A stretch of DNA of 64,000 nucleotides from Siphonodentalium dalli (GCA_032622095.1 CP136067.1:128873030-128937029); one strand, 5' to 3'. Counted from the stretch's first letter, positions 11,910-23,478 are shown. Notes: generated by a model from the letters alone, not told the origin. Program-made: numbers and translations.

Positions 11910-12745
11910 CGATAGAACCAGGGACGTGTCCAACTTGCGAAATTCCAACTGCACCCCCAATTGAATCAGAATCAGACCAAACACAAGTTAATTGCATCCC
12001 CCTTCCACCTCAGTTCTCAGGCCTAATATCCTATATATTCATAAACAATGGTTCTATATTCCCGGTATGAGAACATTATTCACATATTTTAACCTGAAAA
12101 ATTGCATAAATCCTAACATCTAGTGGTCTAACTCAAGACAAATGCACACGGCTACGGGCAAGAGACCAGGACAAACCGGGCTAATCATGGTTGTTCGGCC
12201 GGGTGTGAGAACATTTTGAAAACTATACAAGAAAATCGCAAATCCTAGCATCTAGGATGGCCTCAACTGAAGCTTTCCTAGTGTTGGAAATTTCAAACCT
12301 CATACTCCCCATCAGGTTGGAAAATTTACAACTGATGACAATTCCAATGTTGACCAAATGTATGACAATATTGTTTTCTTAAATTAACTAGCAGTTTTTT
12401 ACTTGCCACGGAGGAGGGACCAGGACACAAGCTTTCCAAATGTTGGAAATTTCCAACCTGCCACCTCCCCTAAGGTTGGAAAATTTCCAACTGATGACTA
12501 TTTCAGTCCAAAATTTTGACAAAAAATAGGAAAATATGCAAATATTGGTCCAAAAACAATTAATTCCCCCAATAAATTGTTTGAAAATAAAACTACAAGA
12601 ACATTTTGAACCTAATGTTGGTGTGAAATATCCATGTAATGTTTTGGCAGGTATGCAATTTCCAACTGTTGAAAATTAGGACCAAACTTGGGGGGGGGGG
12701 GGGGGTGAGACACCCCAAACCCCCCTGTCGCCATGTCTCTGGATA
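11910..12745. repeat. Family L region with tandem duplication and G tract
   Basis: Two units of about 180 bp (near 12265 and 12440) share 'gttggaaatttc.aacct', 'ccc..aggttggaaaattt' and 'caactgatgac'. The right part ends in 16 G (12690-12705) and 'tgtcgccatgtctctgg', the mirror of the 1977-2030 end. This suggests an element with ends of the type 'ccagggacatg'. No coding frame. Confidence 0.45.
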
Positions 12746-12768
12746 GAATCAAACAATTACTGTTTAAT

Positions 12769-12962
12769 CCACAGGGCCTGTAACGCGCTCCGCTGCCCAC
12801 ACCCCTTTGCACTGCCCATATACGCCAAAAACTATACACGCGCCTGCTTTACGCTAATAGTATATATTATACTTTTAACGTAAAGCAGGCGCGTATATAG
12901 TTTTGGCGCATGGGGGCAGTGCAAAGGGAGCGGGCAACGGAGCGCGTTACAAAACCTTGTGG
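12769..12962. mobile_element. Foldback element with 85-bp arms
   Basis: The left arm CCACAGGGCCTGTAACGCGC and onward mirrors the right arm ending GCGCGTTACAAAACCTTGTGG; the loop is about 22 bp (12855-12877). Arms are GC-rich compared with the flanks. The sequences next to the ends, TTTAATC and CTTAATC, may be a remnant target duplication. There is one copy in this window. Confidence 0.65.
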
Positions 12963-14001
12963 CTTAATCTGACGTTTAATTGGTCGTAATGGGGGGGGGT
13001 CTTAATTACGAATATGAAACTTTGTAAGTATCTACGCTATAGCTTTATTGCAAATGATAAATAAAACCAGACATCCAAAAGAGCTGGCGATTGAACAATA
13101 CATATACAATCAAGATACAGATCAGTCTCTGGTTCCTAAAATCAGACGTCCAATAGAGGGGGCTATTAAAGATACCACATTCAAAACCGCTTAAGCCAAT
13201 TTACGTTCAGCAGGGAAATAGAAATAGAAATTAACTTCTAATCACAATTATTCGTGATCATGTGTCACGAAGACAAACACGAACACCTTTAGATTAACCC
13301 GACGAGAATATGTGTAAAAATATATAAAATTAAAATATTCATGTGATCACGAAAAATTAAATGAGATATGATACCCATAGGTCATATACTACAGTACCAC
13401 ACGTCACTGGTGTAAATACCCCATTCCTTTTAAAGTTTCCTTTAAACGTTATAGAGGTATATATCCGAAGTAATCCGAAATCGATGAACTGATATTAGTT
13501 TTTTGCCTAGAATGATTGTTTGGAAAGGGGAATTATTCATGTCGACAAAATTTATGTCAGAATTATCTGATAAATGCCATTACAAATCCTCAGTATTGAA
13601 GCTAGAGTGTAATGATATCGGGAAAACTCTATGTTTATAAAACTATTTGACAATCTGTTATCAGCCTTTATATTGTACATGTAGCATATCATATCGACTA
13701 TTATCTCTGACTGAAGAAGTTGTTAAGCGCTCGTAGTAAACTAAATGGACGAATAAGTATATTTATCTAAATGCAGAAATGTTTCAGTTTTATCTATAAC
13801 TATTATCTTAACACAACTAACAAATATATATAAAACATATATCTGTACATAACACAGAGCTGCCCTCAAAAGACGAGGCACAAAAGAGAGAAAAATAATG
13901 AAACAGACCTGTCACTAATATAATCTTAAGAATGGTGTCTGATACCAACAAGAACACAGATTATCGAACAACAAACCATATGCCATCATTAACACTGAAT
14001 G
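12963..14001. other. No recognisable gene
   Basis: AT-rich DNA without frames over 60 codons and without matches to the families traced here. Confidence 0.4.
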
Positions 14002-14218
14002 TACCGTAATGCCCTAAATAATCGACTCCTTAGCCACAGCAGAATGATGGGTAATTTTTCAGGATTTAGTCGGAAATATGGCTTGTTGCCATTCATCGGA
14101 AAGCTCTCATTGAGAGCTTTCCGATGAATGGCAACAAGCCATATTTCCGACTAAATCCTGAAAAATTACCCATAATTCTGCTGTGGTTAAGGAGTCGATT
14201 ATTTAGGGCATTTGTGTA
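14002..14218. mobile_element. Family E foldback MITE
   Basis: Arms mirror each other around position 14110 with nearly perfect pairing. The left end TACCGTAATGCCC and right end GGGCATTTGTGTA are slightly decayed. It is close in sequence to the 33534 copy. Confidence 0.75.
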
Positions 14219-15246
14219 CTAATGCAGCGGCCTGGTGCAAAAAAAATTGCACTCTGTGGTAATGTAAGCACCAAACTTGGCACAACATATATGCTCGACG
14301 ATCCTTGAAAACGAGAAAGAAGAAAAAGTGCCAAGCTCAATTTTACCCGTGGTGGCCATGGTAACCGATTTTCAAATGGCAGCTGTACTATGCATACAAC
14401 TTTAGGTTAAATAGTTGGTCATATAAGGCGGAGACGTGGCTATAGTCGAACTTCGAATTTTTTAACTGCAAACCCCTGGTCGTCGAGAAATTCAATTTGC
14501 ACCAAAACTTTGAGTCAAAGTTTTCGACATCAACTGTTGGAATATTTCAATCAGGGGCAGGTAGGAAAACTTCCCACCAATACTGCATGTATTTCGAGTT
14601 TAACATTCAACTCTTGGTCTAAATATCACAAATTTTAAATTTACATTGAACATTGTTTAGAAAATTAAACTTTTGGAATAAACGTCTTAAATTTGTTGTT
14701 GTTGTTTCGGTAACAACAATTTCTAGCTGCCGAAAGATTATTCAAGGATTGGAATTAAGTCTCGCGTCGTTACGTCTTAGTTTGATGGTATAACATCGTT
14801 TGATTTCGATCACCTGTTGGTTGAATACTCTTGATAATACACGAGCTCGTTCGATTCACACCGGAAAAGTTATATATGTGACATGACAGTGTTAATGCGA
14901 ATGATTGTGATGGATCATCACTTCTGGCCACATAGTGATCTGTCCGTAACTACACGGACATGTCGAAGGATCGAGAACTGGAACTAGTACATATTGATGC
15001 CGCAGCAACAGCTAAACTGGATAACGACAAGGAATATTATCGTAATGTCTAATTTCCTATTCAGTAATATAGACAATTATAAATTTCGAGAATATTTCGT
15101 GTTTTTAATATTAACTGATAGCCTGCAATAATTATTTATAAGCTGCTCATGTTCTGTTCGAATAACGACGCGGAAAAGTAGCCACATCTACAGATGACTG
15201 TTCCAATTACAATCGAACGCGTGCCCTATAGGCACTGAGATGACTG
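14219..15246. other. No recognisable gene
   Basis: The first 250 bp ('caccaaacttggcacaac', 'ggtggccatggtaaccg') look like an old degenerate repeat. The remainder shows no frame over 60 codons. Confidence 0.35.
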
Positions 15247-15255
15247 AGGTTTTAT

Positions 15256-15330
15256 CAAGCTCCATGCAGAGTTCAGTCCCCTACGCGGGACATATTGTAG
15301 CGAGGGGACTGCACTCTGTTTTGCAACTTG
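15256..15330. mobile_element. Family A micro-MITE (75 bp) with 9-bp target duplication
   Basis: Ends CAAGCTCCATGCAGAGTTCA and ACTCTGTTTTGCAACTTG are inverted relatives. The copy is flanked by the exact 9-bp repeat AGGTTTTAT at 15247-15255 and 15331-15339. It is an internally deleted version of the 297-bp copy at 21783. A 9-bp duplication excludes Tc1/mariner and piggyBac and fits Merlin- or Mutator-like elements (inference). Confidence 0.8.
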
Positions 15331-15340
15331 AGGTTTTATA

Positions 15341-15552
15341 TCACAACCAGACAACACCGATCAGACGACCGATACATATAAACCCTATAAGTCCGAATGC
15401 AAGGCATACAAACATGAAGAATATATATGGACATTTCAAGTCAGTTTCGTTAGAGCTTATGACTGGCGCGACACAAATTAATACAAGGTCAAATGTTTCA
15501 AGGAATAGACAGACGTATGCTGGTTCTTGCCCAAACCGAACCAACAGTATGA
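15341..15552 (-). CDS. Candidate terminal exon of a multi-pass membrane protein
   Basis: Minus-strand 'gacaccttcag' is an acceptor-like site; the following frame is ILLVRFGQEPAYVCLFLETF, then two hydrophobic segments (DLVLICVAPVI and YIFFMFVCLAFGLIGFICIG) and a stop after GVVWL. An N-linked sequon (NET) and a cysteine lie between the segments. It weakly recalls invertebrate TMEM272-like proteins, but I cannot confirm that. Against it: the acceptor lies in one arm of an inverted duplication (15541-15895), so the frame may belong to a mobile sequence. Confidence 0.3.
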
Positions 15553-15895
15553 CTGAAGGTGTCATTGTTGTCACAATTTGGTGTGCTGGGTACCCAGGTT
15601 TTGGAAAGGTGTTTTGGCACCCAGCTTGACCTTTGTGGGTTTATGTTATAGAATTTATCACCTTTTTTAACGTTATGTCGCCGATAATTTAAAAAGCATA
15701 TTTGGTGCAGGAATAGCAGTTCTGAACTTGACTACCCGTGCACCATGTGATCCGATGCAAGAGTTTGGTATCAAAATGTGTGCTGAAACCACAGCAAAGG
15801 TCAAGATGGGTACACAAAACACATTTTCGCAAAGCCGGGTACCCAACATACCAAAAGGGTGGCGACAATGACCCCTCCAGCAACAGTATGGGTCG
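15541..15895. repeat. Inverted duplication, arms of about 100 bp
   Basis: 15541-15640 and the reverse complement of 15782-15895 share GGGTACCC, 'ggtgtcattgt.gtcac', 'ttttgg.acccagcttgacctttg' with substitutions. Each arm carries 'acaatgac.cct.cag', an acceptor-like string pointing outward, in front of an open frame (15341-15552 minus and about 15884-16010 plus). It is either an old foldback element or a divergent gene-fragment duplication. Confidence 0.5.
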
Positions 15896-16495
15896 CAATA
15901 ACCTGGCGTGTCATCATCGTGTATATAGCAGGTTGCGAAGGTTTTCTACCCTGCTTTACTACTTTTTCCAACTGTACATTTATGGATTTACTAACGCCAC
16001 TAAATCTTAGCTATATAAAAAATCTACAATGTATAATATTTAAACAACACATCGAGGATATCACCAAAACCCCATTCAGGAAACGACATGAAACACATCA
16101 AACATGAACAGTGTTGCTTTTCCAAGATCAATGAACTTTTGCAACTTATCTCTGGACTGTTAATATTCGCCACTGTATTCGGAACGAGTGTAAACTAGTA
16201 TAGTTAATTAAGAAAAAGTCCTTATGCATATTGTCCAACCACACTGGCCGCCATGCATAACAGCTTTACAGTGGTAATATGTTACACATGTATAAGTTAT
16301 AACATGTAGTTAATTTGAAAATCAACTGGGTTATTCATTTGACATGACATGTTGGTGGGTTGCACTCGCGTTCCACACAAGCAGTCAATATGCATTGCAT
16401 CAACACATCATTGGATGTAATTCAAACAACATCCGTTTTCTAGCAATGATGTTGGCTTCGCGAATTAGTGTCCAGGATATACTACACACTACAAG
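15896..16495. other. No firm gene
   Basis: A plus frame (15859-16107) begins in the inverted arm and encodes a moderately hydrophobic peptide (TVWVAITWRVIIVYIAG). There is no family match and no donor site that I trust. Confidence 0.25.
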
Positions 16496-16573
16496 TACAG
16501 TAATGCCCAAAGTAATTGACTCCATAACCATTATGCTGTGGTTATGGAGTCGATTACTTAGGACATTACTGTA
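16496..16573. mobile_element. Family E minimal hairpin (78 bp)
   Basis: It contains only the outer arms: TACAGTAATGCCCAAAGTAA to TTACTTAGGACATTACTGTA, with an inner join at 'ccattatgctgtgg'. It is an internally deleted copy of the 210-bp E element, showing that the termini alone are retained. Confidence 0.7.
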
Positions 16574-17139
16574 CATATTACACACTCGTTCCGAACAATG
16601 CTGAAGCTTCAAAGACGCTGGTCCGGTTTGATTGCCGAAAAGTGTCGATAACCGAATCGTACCCCGCTATAATTCGGGTGGATTTCGTACCATGCATAAT
16701 ATGAATAGCCACTATGCGAGCACTGTGTCTGTTTTGTTGATGAAACTTAAAAAATTTATATTTATGCATGTATTTCTCAACCCGATCAGACCCGATTTGA
16801 GTTTCTGACATTCGCAATGTTTCTGTGATCTTACGCATATTACTGGAAGTGTCAAGATAGAGCTATACGTGGGATATTCCCATGGCTCGATTCATGATAT
16901 TGGAACCATTGGTAATACATGTACACATTAAATGTGATCCAAACTACACGTTGTATTCAACAGATTACCATTATATGTATTGATAATCAGAATATAGCAA
17001 TACATATATGATAAACAATCGCCTATTATCGCATACTATGGTAATAATAAACAGATGGTTGGTCATATGTAATATCCTTTGAATGCGATTAAACAAAATC
17101 AGTTTCACCATTTTAGATTTTCAAACCGTACCTGCTCCT
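16574..17139. other. No recognisable gene
   Basis: An 86-codon minus frame (16578-16838) has ordinary composition but no motif or splice support. The rest is AT-rich. Confidence 0.3.
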
Positions 17140-17477
17140 TTAACCCTTTACCCAACAAAACGGCCAAAACCGGCCAAATAAAGCTTCAACAGCCTAAAAT
17201 ATCTTCGGTCTGTCTCAATAGAACCATACAAATATGGATAGCATTGGAACCGGCTCCTTGACCACATTGTGATGGTTACAGTTATGCCCTGTGCCAATGC
17301 ATTCTCTTATATATGCGAGTCGACCATAGGTCGCCTCGCATATATAAGAGAATGCATTGGACTAAAAAAATGTGTTAAGCCAATGCATTCTCTTATATAT
17401 GCGAGGCGACCTATGGTCGACTCGCATATATAAGAGAATGCATTGGCACATGACCGTTCTGTTGGGTAAAGGGTTAA
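17140..17477 (+). mobile_element. Family C MITE, TTAA-flanked, with nested palindromic core
   Basis: TTAACCCTTTACCCAACA at the left mirrors TGTTGGGTAAAGGGTTAA at the right. Between them lie a unique 140-bp block ('cttcaacagcctaaaatatc') and the core starting CCCTGTGCCAATGCATTCTC. The core is a hairpin followed by its own mirror image. TTAA target and CCC end suggest a piggyBac-type MITE. Sister copies lie at 34260 and 35837. Confidence 0.8.
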
Positions 17478-18480
17478 TTGACCAACTAAATGTCTTTGGA
17501 CACCTTTTGTATAATGAACTACTACCAATGAGAATTAAGAATAACTAACAGTAATCGCTACAGCAACTACTGATGACAATTACGAATAGCTAATTTTTCG
17601 GATGTTCAAAAAAACTTTTCTCAGAATTGACGACTATGAGTCCGTTTGTGAGAAAATAGTTCCCTTCAAACTTATTGCCAGTCGCAGTAAGGTGATATAG
17701 TTCTGTTTGCCATGATTATTTTGTACTTAATTATGTTGTATCATGTCAAGGCAGTGCAAATTGCAGACCAACCTCCCGTACACATGTTTGGCTTCTCGAA
17801 ACCGTAAACTACGGTTATGGCAAAACTTATAGAACGAACACAAATTCTAGTGACGTAGTACCCTATTCGTAAGTCTTAACAGTAGCTGTTCGTTGTCGAA
17901 AGGTGTCCATTATCCACATGAGGAAATTGTAAAAGATTTCAAGAAGAGATATAAATATAAAATAACTTGAAAAATATAGCAAAGTTATTTATGAAATGAC
18001 AGATGATGGCGTTATACAAAATAAAGCGAGAATTCATGGAACGTGATAAATGAGGAAATTGTTGGGGGGAACACAGCTTATGTTGGCGGGGGTATGTTGG
18101 CGGGGGGGGGGGGGTGGTAGAATGGCAACTCTTCCCATATACCAAATACTACGGGTATCCAATACAATGCGCAGGGGTTTGTCAATGGTCTGAGTTTGGA
18201 CATGCGGTTGTAAACGGAGTGATTCGATTGGCCAGGAAAACTTGACCGGAAGTTGAGCAGTAAATTATCGACTCATTAACAAGGAGACAATAAAGATATT
18301 TATCACATAATTTGCCCATAAAAGCAGTTTCATAATTATCGATAAGAGACACGTTTAATATCAGCGCGTGCGATGACGTCACATCGTTCTTCAAATGACT
18401 TGCGATTGCTGCGGTTTTTATCGTTGTTTTCGATGGATATTTCGCATTGCTTCGCGTTTATTTGATCATGTGATAAAAAG
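17478..18480. other. No recognisable gene
   Basis: Mostly AT-rich. 'ggcggggg.atgttggcgg' and a 13-G run lie at 18090-18114. No frame with a motif. Confidence 0.4.
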
Positions 18481-18622
18481 TATCTCACACTCGTCCTATT
18501 TTATACGTAATTTATCAACCTCGTCCACTAAATTCTATTTGAGCCTCGGTAAACCTCGGCTCAAATCGAATTTAGTGAACTCGGTTGATAAATTCCGTAT
18601 AAAATAGAAACTCATGTGAGAT
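18481..18622. repeat. Near-perfect palindrome, 70-bp arms
   Basis: 'tatctcacactcgtcctattttatac' mirrors 'gtataaaatag.aactcatgtgagat', with the centre at 18549-18553 (CCTCGG-taaa-CCTCGG region). There is one copy here and no clear target duplication. Probably a foldback element. Confidence 0.6.
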
Positions 18623-19648
18623 CCTCTATATATAGTGATGAGTTACTGTTATACAAATCATGCTTCATTTAAGGTGGCCAAATTCCATGCACCGAAAGAC
18701 CCCAAACCTGGTACACATTTAACGCTCCAATATTGTCCAGGGCAGACCCATGAAGCACACACGCAATGTTATGTACATATTACCCTTCATTGCTCTTGAG
18801 TATTAATGCAAATATTACCCATCATGCATTGTGAGATTAGCCAAATAACTTTATATACACCACAGTAAGGTACACGTATACACGTTCTGTAAGCTACCAG
18901 TGTGCTATAGCCATATGCTGAGTGTTTTAACATGTAGATTGTAATGCAAGGACGTGTGCAATGCTTAACTGTATATACTACGGAAGCTGGGTTACCCGAC
19001 ACGACATATCTGTTACTGCCCAATAACACCATATACAGTTTCCATGGTACAGACCCTATATACAATAGTACATACATCTACTCTGAGGCTGAACACATCC
19101 AAATTTCGCAGCCATGGTTAAAATTTGCAAGCATAATGTTCCATTGCAACTGTAGGTTATCTTTTAGATAACTATAAGCAATTCCAAACATATGAACACA
19201 CGTTTTTCATTATCGCCACTCCAGTTTCAGGCTGAATAAATGAATCTAAATGAAACGGACTATAAATCCGTCGCTGTGTTCCCTGTTATCAACATTAATG
19301 ATGAGATTGTGATAAAATGACAAACGTCGATGACATTCAAAGCTCCACACTGGAAATTAAACACTAGGTCCAGTCACTTTCTTCATTGTATACATGGAAT
19401 TAGGTCATGATTTCTTGATCTTCAACCACAACTGAAAGTAGAAAGAGTAATTGTCAACGTCAAATGCAGTCTACGTTAACTACATAACCACAATGTCATA
19501 CTAGTGGGTCTGATTACTTATCGTAAACTGTTTATTTCCCGAACCGCGTGATTCCACATCATTAGCCCCAATCAGAACAATTTGTAGCCCTAAGGTGTAA
19601 GTGTCCAATCCGGAAGATAATGCGATGTGGCGTAATTTGGGAAAAGCT
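18623..19648. other. No recognisable gene
   Basis: Opposing frames at 18787-19171 overlap and show no motif. No traced repeat. Confidence 0.35.
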
Positions 19649-20028
19649 AGATCATGCCATGAATCTCTACTCTGGCTGACACCAGTAGAGATCATATGCC
19701 ACCAGTACAAAACCTTGGAACTTTTTGAAGTTTTGGCAGGGAACCTTATAAAGTAGAAATAATAACACGCGGAATATATTTCTTAATGGTTATCTGTTTC
19801 TTAATAGTGTACTTCATTGTAGGTGAATGTCCCAACTCGAAATCTCATGCTTTTCTGTGAATGTTGTGAGCCAATATCAAAATAAACATTCAAATAATTA
19901 CCCAGGTGGAGTTCCATATTTGCAAGAAACGCAAAGCAAAATCGCTCACAAAATCACTTAAATCGTTAATTTCGAGTTGGGACCTTCACCTACAGTGAAG
20001 TACATTATTAAGAAACAGACAATAACAT
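19649..20028. mobile_element. Family J element, partly truncated
   Basis: It begins ATCATGCCATGAATCTCTAC and includes 'agatcatatgccaccagtac', then the internal mirror 'gtgtacttcattgtaggtgaa' / 'ttcacctacagtgaagtacat'. The right outer arm is missing; an H fragment joins directly at about 20029. Full copies lie at 39503 and 52564. Confidence 0.6.
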
Positions 20029-20295
20029 TGCCCGAAATGTGTTATTTATCAAAATGTTATTCCACGAAATTTTAGAGTTGTTCATCTTCATCCGCAATTT
20101 GGTCCGAGACCGTCGGCTCGTCGACTTTTTACTGGGCCACTAATAATAATCGATGGTGAAAAATAATATATTTCAAAAATCGATATCTAATAACTCTGAG
20201 CTTTGATAGGTGGGTTCCTCGACTCGAATCAAATATTTTTAACCAAATAAATAAAATATTAATTGAGGGCGCTTAATCGGATTATGCATCTTTAA
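20029..20295. mobile_element. Family H MITE, left-truncated
   Basis: It matches the right half of the 37508 copy: 'gcccgaaatgtgttatttatc', 'ttcatccgcaatttggtc', 'tgggttcctcgactcgaatc', ending near ATCGGATTATGCATCTTTAA. Its left part is replaced by the J copy, so one of them inserted into or recombined with the other. Confidence 0.6.
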
Positions 20296-20744
20296 ATGAT
20301 ATTATTTGCAGCATCAGATGTTTCTCGAGTGTGTTTTTGGTAATACTAGTTGAAGCAAGCACCGGAAAGTAGTCTGATAGACATGTTGTTGATGGATGTG
20401 GTGCCGGGATTGATCATGGATGATAGATGAAGCCTCTTTAATGGTTCATTGTTCCGTGACTGAGTTCCACGTCACATGTCGCATATTATAATTTAGCCGA
20501 TGCTTGGAGTCTATCACCTACACAAATCGGTATAATTAAATAATTTACATAGCTTAAAATACTAGACCGAGTTAACTTTAAACATGATAATAATGTGGTT
20601 TTAATTAAATATAATAACAATGGAGTGTAAGAAGAAGAAATCAACTCTCCAAATTTATGCGACTTTAAATTTTCAGACAATCTGTCAACGTCCAACGCAG
20701 CTACAGCTACATATGTTTCTAGAGTTATCCTTCTTGCATCGTCT

Positions 20745-21051
20745 CAATGAATTACGGGACAGGGTTCAGCCCCTTGCGCAGGACTTACCGCTGCCCGCAC
20801 CTACACGCAATGTGAAGAAATTTCGCATTTATTTATTTGAGACTTTTGTAGGTTACAATTCATTCTGCATTATTCTGAGAAACTGAACTGTCCATATTCA
20901 TTTGAAAATTGTCTAGATCAAGCCAGAATGAATTGTAACTGACAAAACACTTCAATAAAAATTTTAATGTTAAATTTAATTAAGAAAATACACATGCCGG
21001 CAGTGTTCAGACATCGCCTAGCCAGGGGACGAAACTCGATTTTGCAGCTTG
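20745..21051 (+). mobile_element. Family A MITE, 5' end diverged
   Basis: From 'ttcagccccttgcgcaggactt' to 'aggggacgaaactcgattttgcagcttg' it follows the 21783 copy nearly base for base in the middle. The left terminus is not recognisable, and no 9-bp duplication of the right flank (ATGATTGAG) was found on the left. Confidence 0.65.
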
Positions 21052-21284
21052 ATGATTGAGCTGATTTGCAAATAACCGCCGTTTGTGTACGTCTTCACGA
21101 AATTACATAACAATGTTCAGCCAGAGAGTTGCGTGAATTTAATTGGAAAGCGGCGGGCCGTCGGGGGTGGGAGGGGTGGGGTGTACATAACGGTTGTTAT
21201 ACTGAATATATAGCTCATTCGCTCAGTGATTCGCTATCTTTTTTTGGTTGAGTTATTTATAAAGGTGATGAAACCGATGGCTAT

Positions 21285-21425
21285 TCATTTCGATGTGGGA
21301 CATCTTGCCGCCATTTTTGAACAAATGACCATTGTGACGTAGGTTTCTCGCACGGAGTATATTATGATACCATATACACGTAAAAGCATATGACCCCACG
21401 TTACGTATAAGCAACAAATCGATAC
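21285..21425 (-). CDS. Very weak candidate for the last tetraspanin exon
   Basis: Minus-strand 'tttgtcatgttccag' is acceptor-like and phase 0, followed by VSICCLYVTWGHMLLRVYG and more to a stop. A CC after TM4 is a tetraspanin hallmark, and the site lies 2 kb after exon 5 on the same strand. However, TM4 would be about five residues short of the usual spacing, and the 43-residue tail after CC is atypical. I record it only as a position to test. Confidence 0.12.
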   Translation of the reverse strand, partial: VSICCLYVTWGHMLLRVYGIIIYSVRETYVTMVICSKMAARCPTSK

Positions 21426-21481
21426 CTGGAACATGACAAACGTGAACAATTCGAGGATTGGTCTAGCATTATAGGCCAACA

Positions 21482-21654
21482 TACAATAATGCCCTAAATA
21501 ATCGACTCCTTAACCACAGCATAATTATGGGTAATTTTTCAGGATTTAGTCGGAAATATGGCTTGTTGCCATATTTCCGACTAAATCCTGAAAAATTACC
21601 CATAATTATGCTGTGGTTAAGGAGTCGATTATTTTAAATTAGGGCATTACTGTA
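21482..21654. mobile_element. Family E foldback MITE, shortened
   Basis: TACAATAATGCCC at the left and GGGCATTACTGTA at the right. The inner 20-30 bp of each arm around the centre (GAAAGCTCTC region) are absent, so the arms meet at 'ttgttgccatatttcc'. An insertion 'ttaaa' interrupts the right arm near 21635. Confidence 0.7.
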
Positions 21655-21782
21655 GCTCGTCTTGTGTCCACAACTCACCATGGTTTATGCTTGGGGCATT
21701 GAATCCCTGATCGCACAGCACAGTACCATTGAGAAGATCATTCCTAGTATCTACAAAGGAGAAATATTTACATATTATATTA

Positions 21783-22079
21783 CAAGCTGCATGCAGAGTT
21801 CCGTCCCCTACGCAGGACTTACGCTGCCAGCACCTACATGCAATGTGAAGAAATGTAGCATTTATTTATTTGAGATTTTTGTAGGTTACAATTCATTCTG
21901 CATTATTCTGAGAAACAGAACTGTCCATATTCATTTCAAAATGGTCTAGATCAAGCCAGAATGAATTGTAACTGACAAAACACTTCAATAACAAATGTTA
22001 GATTTAATTAAAAAAATACACGTGCCGGCAGCGTTCAGACATCGCTTAGCGAGGGGACTGAACTCTGTTTTGCGGCTTG
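21783..22079 (+). mobile_element. Family A MITE, full copy with 9-bp target duplication
   Basis: Begins CAAGCTGCATGCAGAG and ends CTCTGTTTTGCGGCTTG. Flanked by the exact direct repeat ATTATATTA at 21774-21782 and 22080-22088. The interior includes two facing blocks 'gttacaattcattctg' and 'cagaatgaattgtaac'. It has no coding capacity. Confidence 0.85.
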
Positions 22080-22789
22080 ATTATATTATTCCCATAAGAC
22101 TTATTCACGTTGTAGCACTTCAACCAGGCAGTCAAGATTTAAGTCAGAGATGGCCGCCAAAATGGCAATCGGCCTGTGGTACAAACGCCGCTGTTTCTTC
22201 AAGTTCGTCGAAAATAATGTGCTAGGCGCTATATTGTTATATTCATTGTTGATTATGTCCAAATCAAAGCCACATGTCGGTTTGCGCTCCAAAATACACA
22301 TAATAGTATTCGCTTTTGATGTTTTCTTGGTATGGAAATAGGTCGATAAATATCTGAACTACCTTTCTACGAGCATTATGTAACAAAAAAAACGCATTTA
22401 AGTAATGAAAAATACAACTGAGAATACGGTGTTTGGGTACCAAACACAAAACAGCCATTTGCACGACATGGAACAGAAAAGAGCGTTCGGTGATATTCTA
22501 TTCCTGATAGTGGTAGCAATAAAGAGCGTTTGTCTGAATTCTGGCGAAAACTTGAAAACTTCTGAAAAATGGCTGTGACTTTGGCAAAGTGTTTATCAGA
22601 GCACATGAAGGTGGTATATCAATAGTTCGTTTATTTATCGACCGACCGTATCTGTCGCTCCAAATTAAGTAAAAAAAATTGGAGGTTCCAATGAGCCATG
22701 TCCGTTTAATACAATAAGAATAAAAATATCAGAATACAACGAAAACAGTTCTGTAACATGTGTCACTATTGCGCAATGCAAGCATAATT
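22080..22789. other. No recognisable gene
   Basis: Frames of 63-76 codons on both strands, no motif. This would be the terminal intron or 3' flank of the tetraspanin gene. Confidence 0.35.
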
Positions 22790-23222
22790 TTTAAATTCCC
22801 AGATCATATTATATACAAAATATTCCATATCATATACCATTTGAAAGAGGAATCTCCAAAACATTGTAATATCAACTTATCCGGTCGAATAAACTGTGAA
22901 CATGTTGTTTTTGTCAAGGTACCGACGTGTGCTATGTGCTTAATTTCGATCTCGTCTGTACTGCCAGTCTATTATTTCAAAATCAAGGGGAATAACTTTA
23001 TCACTTAGTTGTCAATTATGATGAATTCTGGGTCAATAACTTGGGAAGTCTTGGGTTACTCTGATAAATAACTTGGTGGAGACTCCTAGGTCACAGCTGT
23101 TCCGTATTTTGGTGGACTATATAAATGTTTTTTTTGGTTCCTCTCCCAAATGGTATAATTATAATATGGAATATGTGGTGTTTAATGTGATCTGGGCATT
23201 CGGAAATTAAGTGGGCCTTTAA
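22790..23222. mobile_element. Family G MITE, left end truncated
   Basis: Shares 'ccagatca.attatatac', 'ccatttgaaagagga', 'aacatgttgtttttg', 'ggtcacagctgttcc' and the right end GGGCATTCGGAAATTAAGTG then GGCCTTTAA with copies at 24996 and 46035. The outer left AAAGGCCCACTTAA is missing. Confidence 0.65.
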
Positions 23223-23394
23223 GTGAAATGATGATATTTAGGTGATCTTTTGACTAACAAAAATTAAAAACACGAAAACAGTGATGCATTATTCTCGGAT
23301 ATAAAGCAAACATAATGTATACAAACATTAGAGTTATGGTATAACTTCGATTGGGTCATGGTTCAATGAACACATTAGTTCAGTCAACACTTAC

Positions 23395-23478
23395 CAGAAT
23401 TAAGGCCACGCCAATTGCTATTCCGGCGATGATGACAAGTTTGTCTGACATGAAATCAAACAATTTTGGTTCACATGC
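23395..23478 (-). CDS. Tetraspanin exon: end of large loop and TM4
   Basis: Acceptor 'tgcttctttttttcag', donor 'gtaagt'. It encodes ACEPKLFDFMSDKL then VIIAGIAIGVALIL (28 residues). The Cys at position 2 is the last conserved loop cysteine. TM4 is interrupted by the intron, as in many tetraspanin genes, so a further exon with GxxFxCC and the tail must follow at lower coordinates. Confidence 0.88.

Noticed and set aside
21285-21425. Firm call of the last tetraspanin exon
   Set aside because: CC is present after a plausible acceptor, but TM4 would be shortened and the tail atypical. It is kept as a very weak candidate only.
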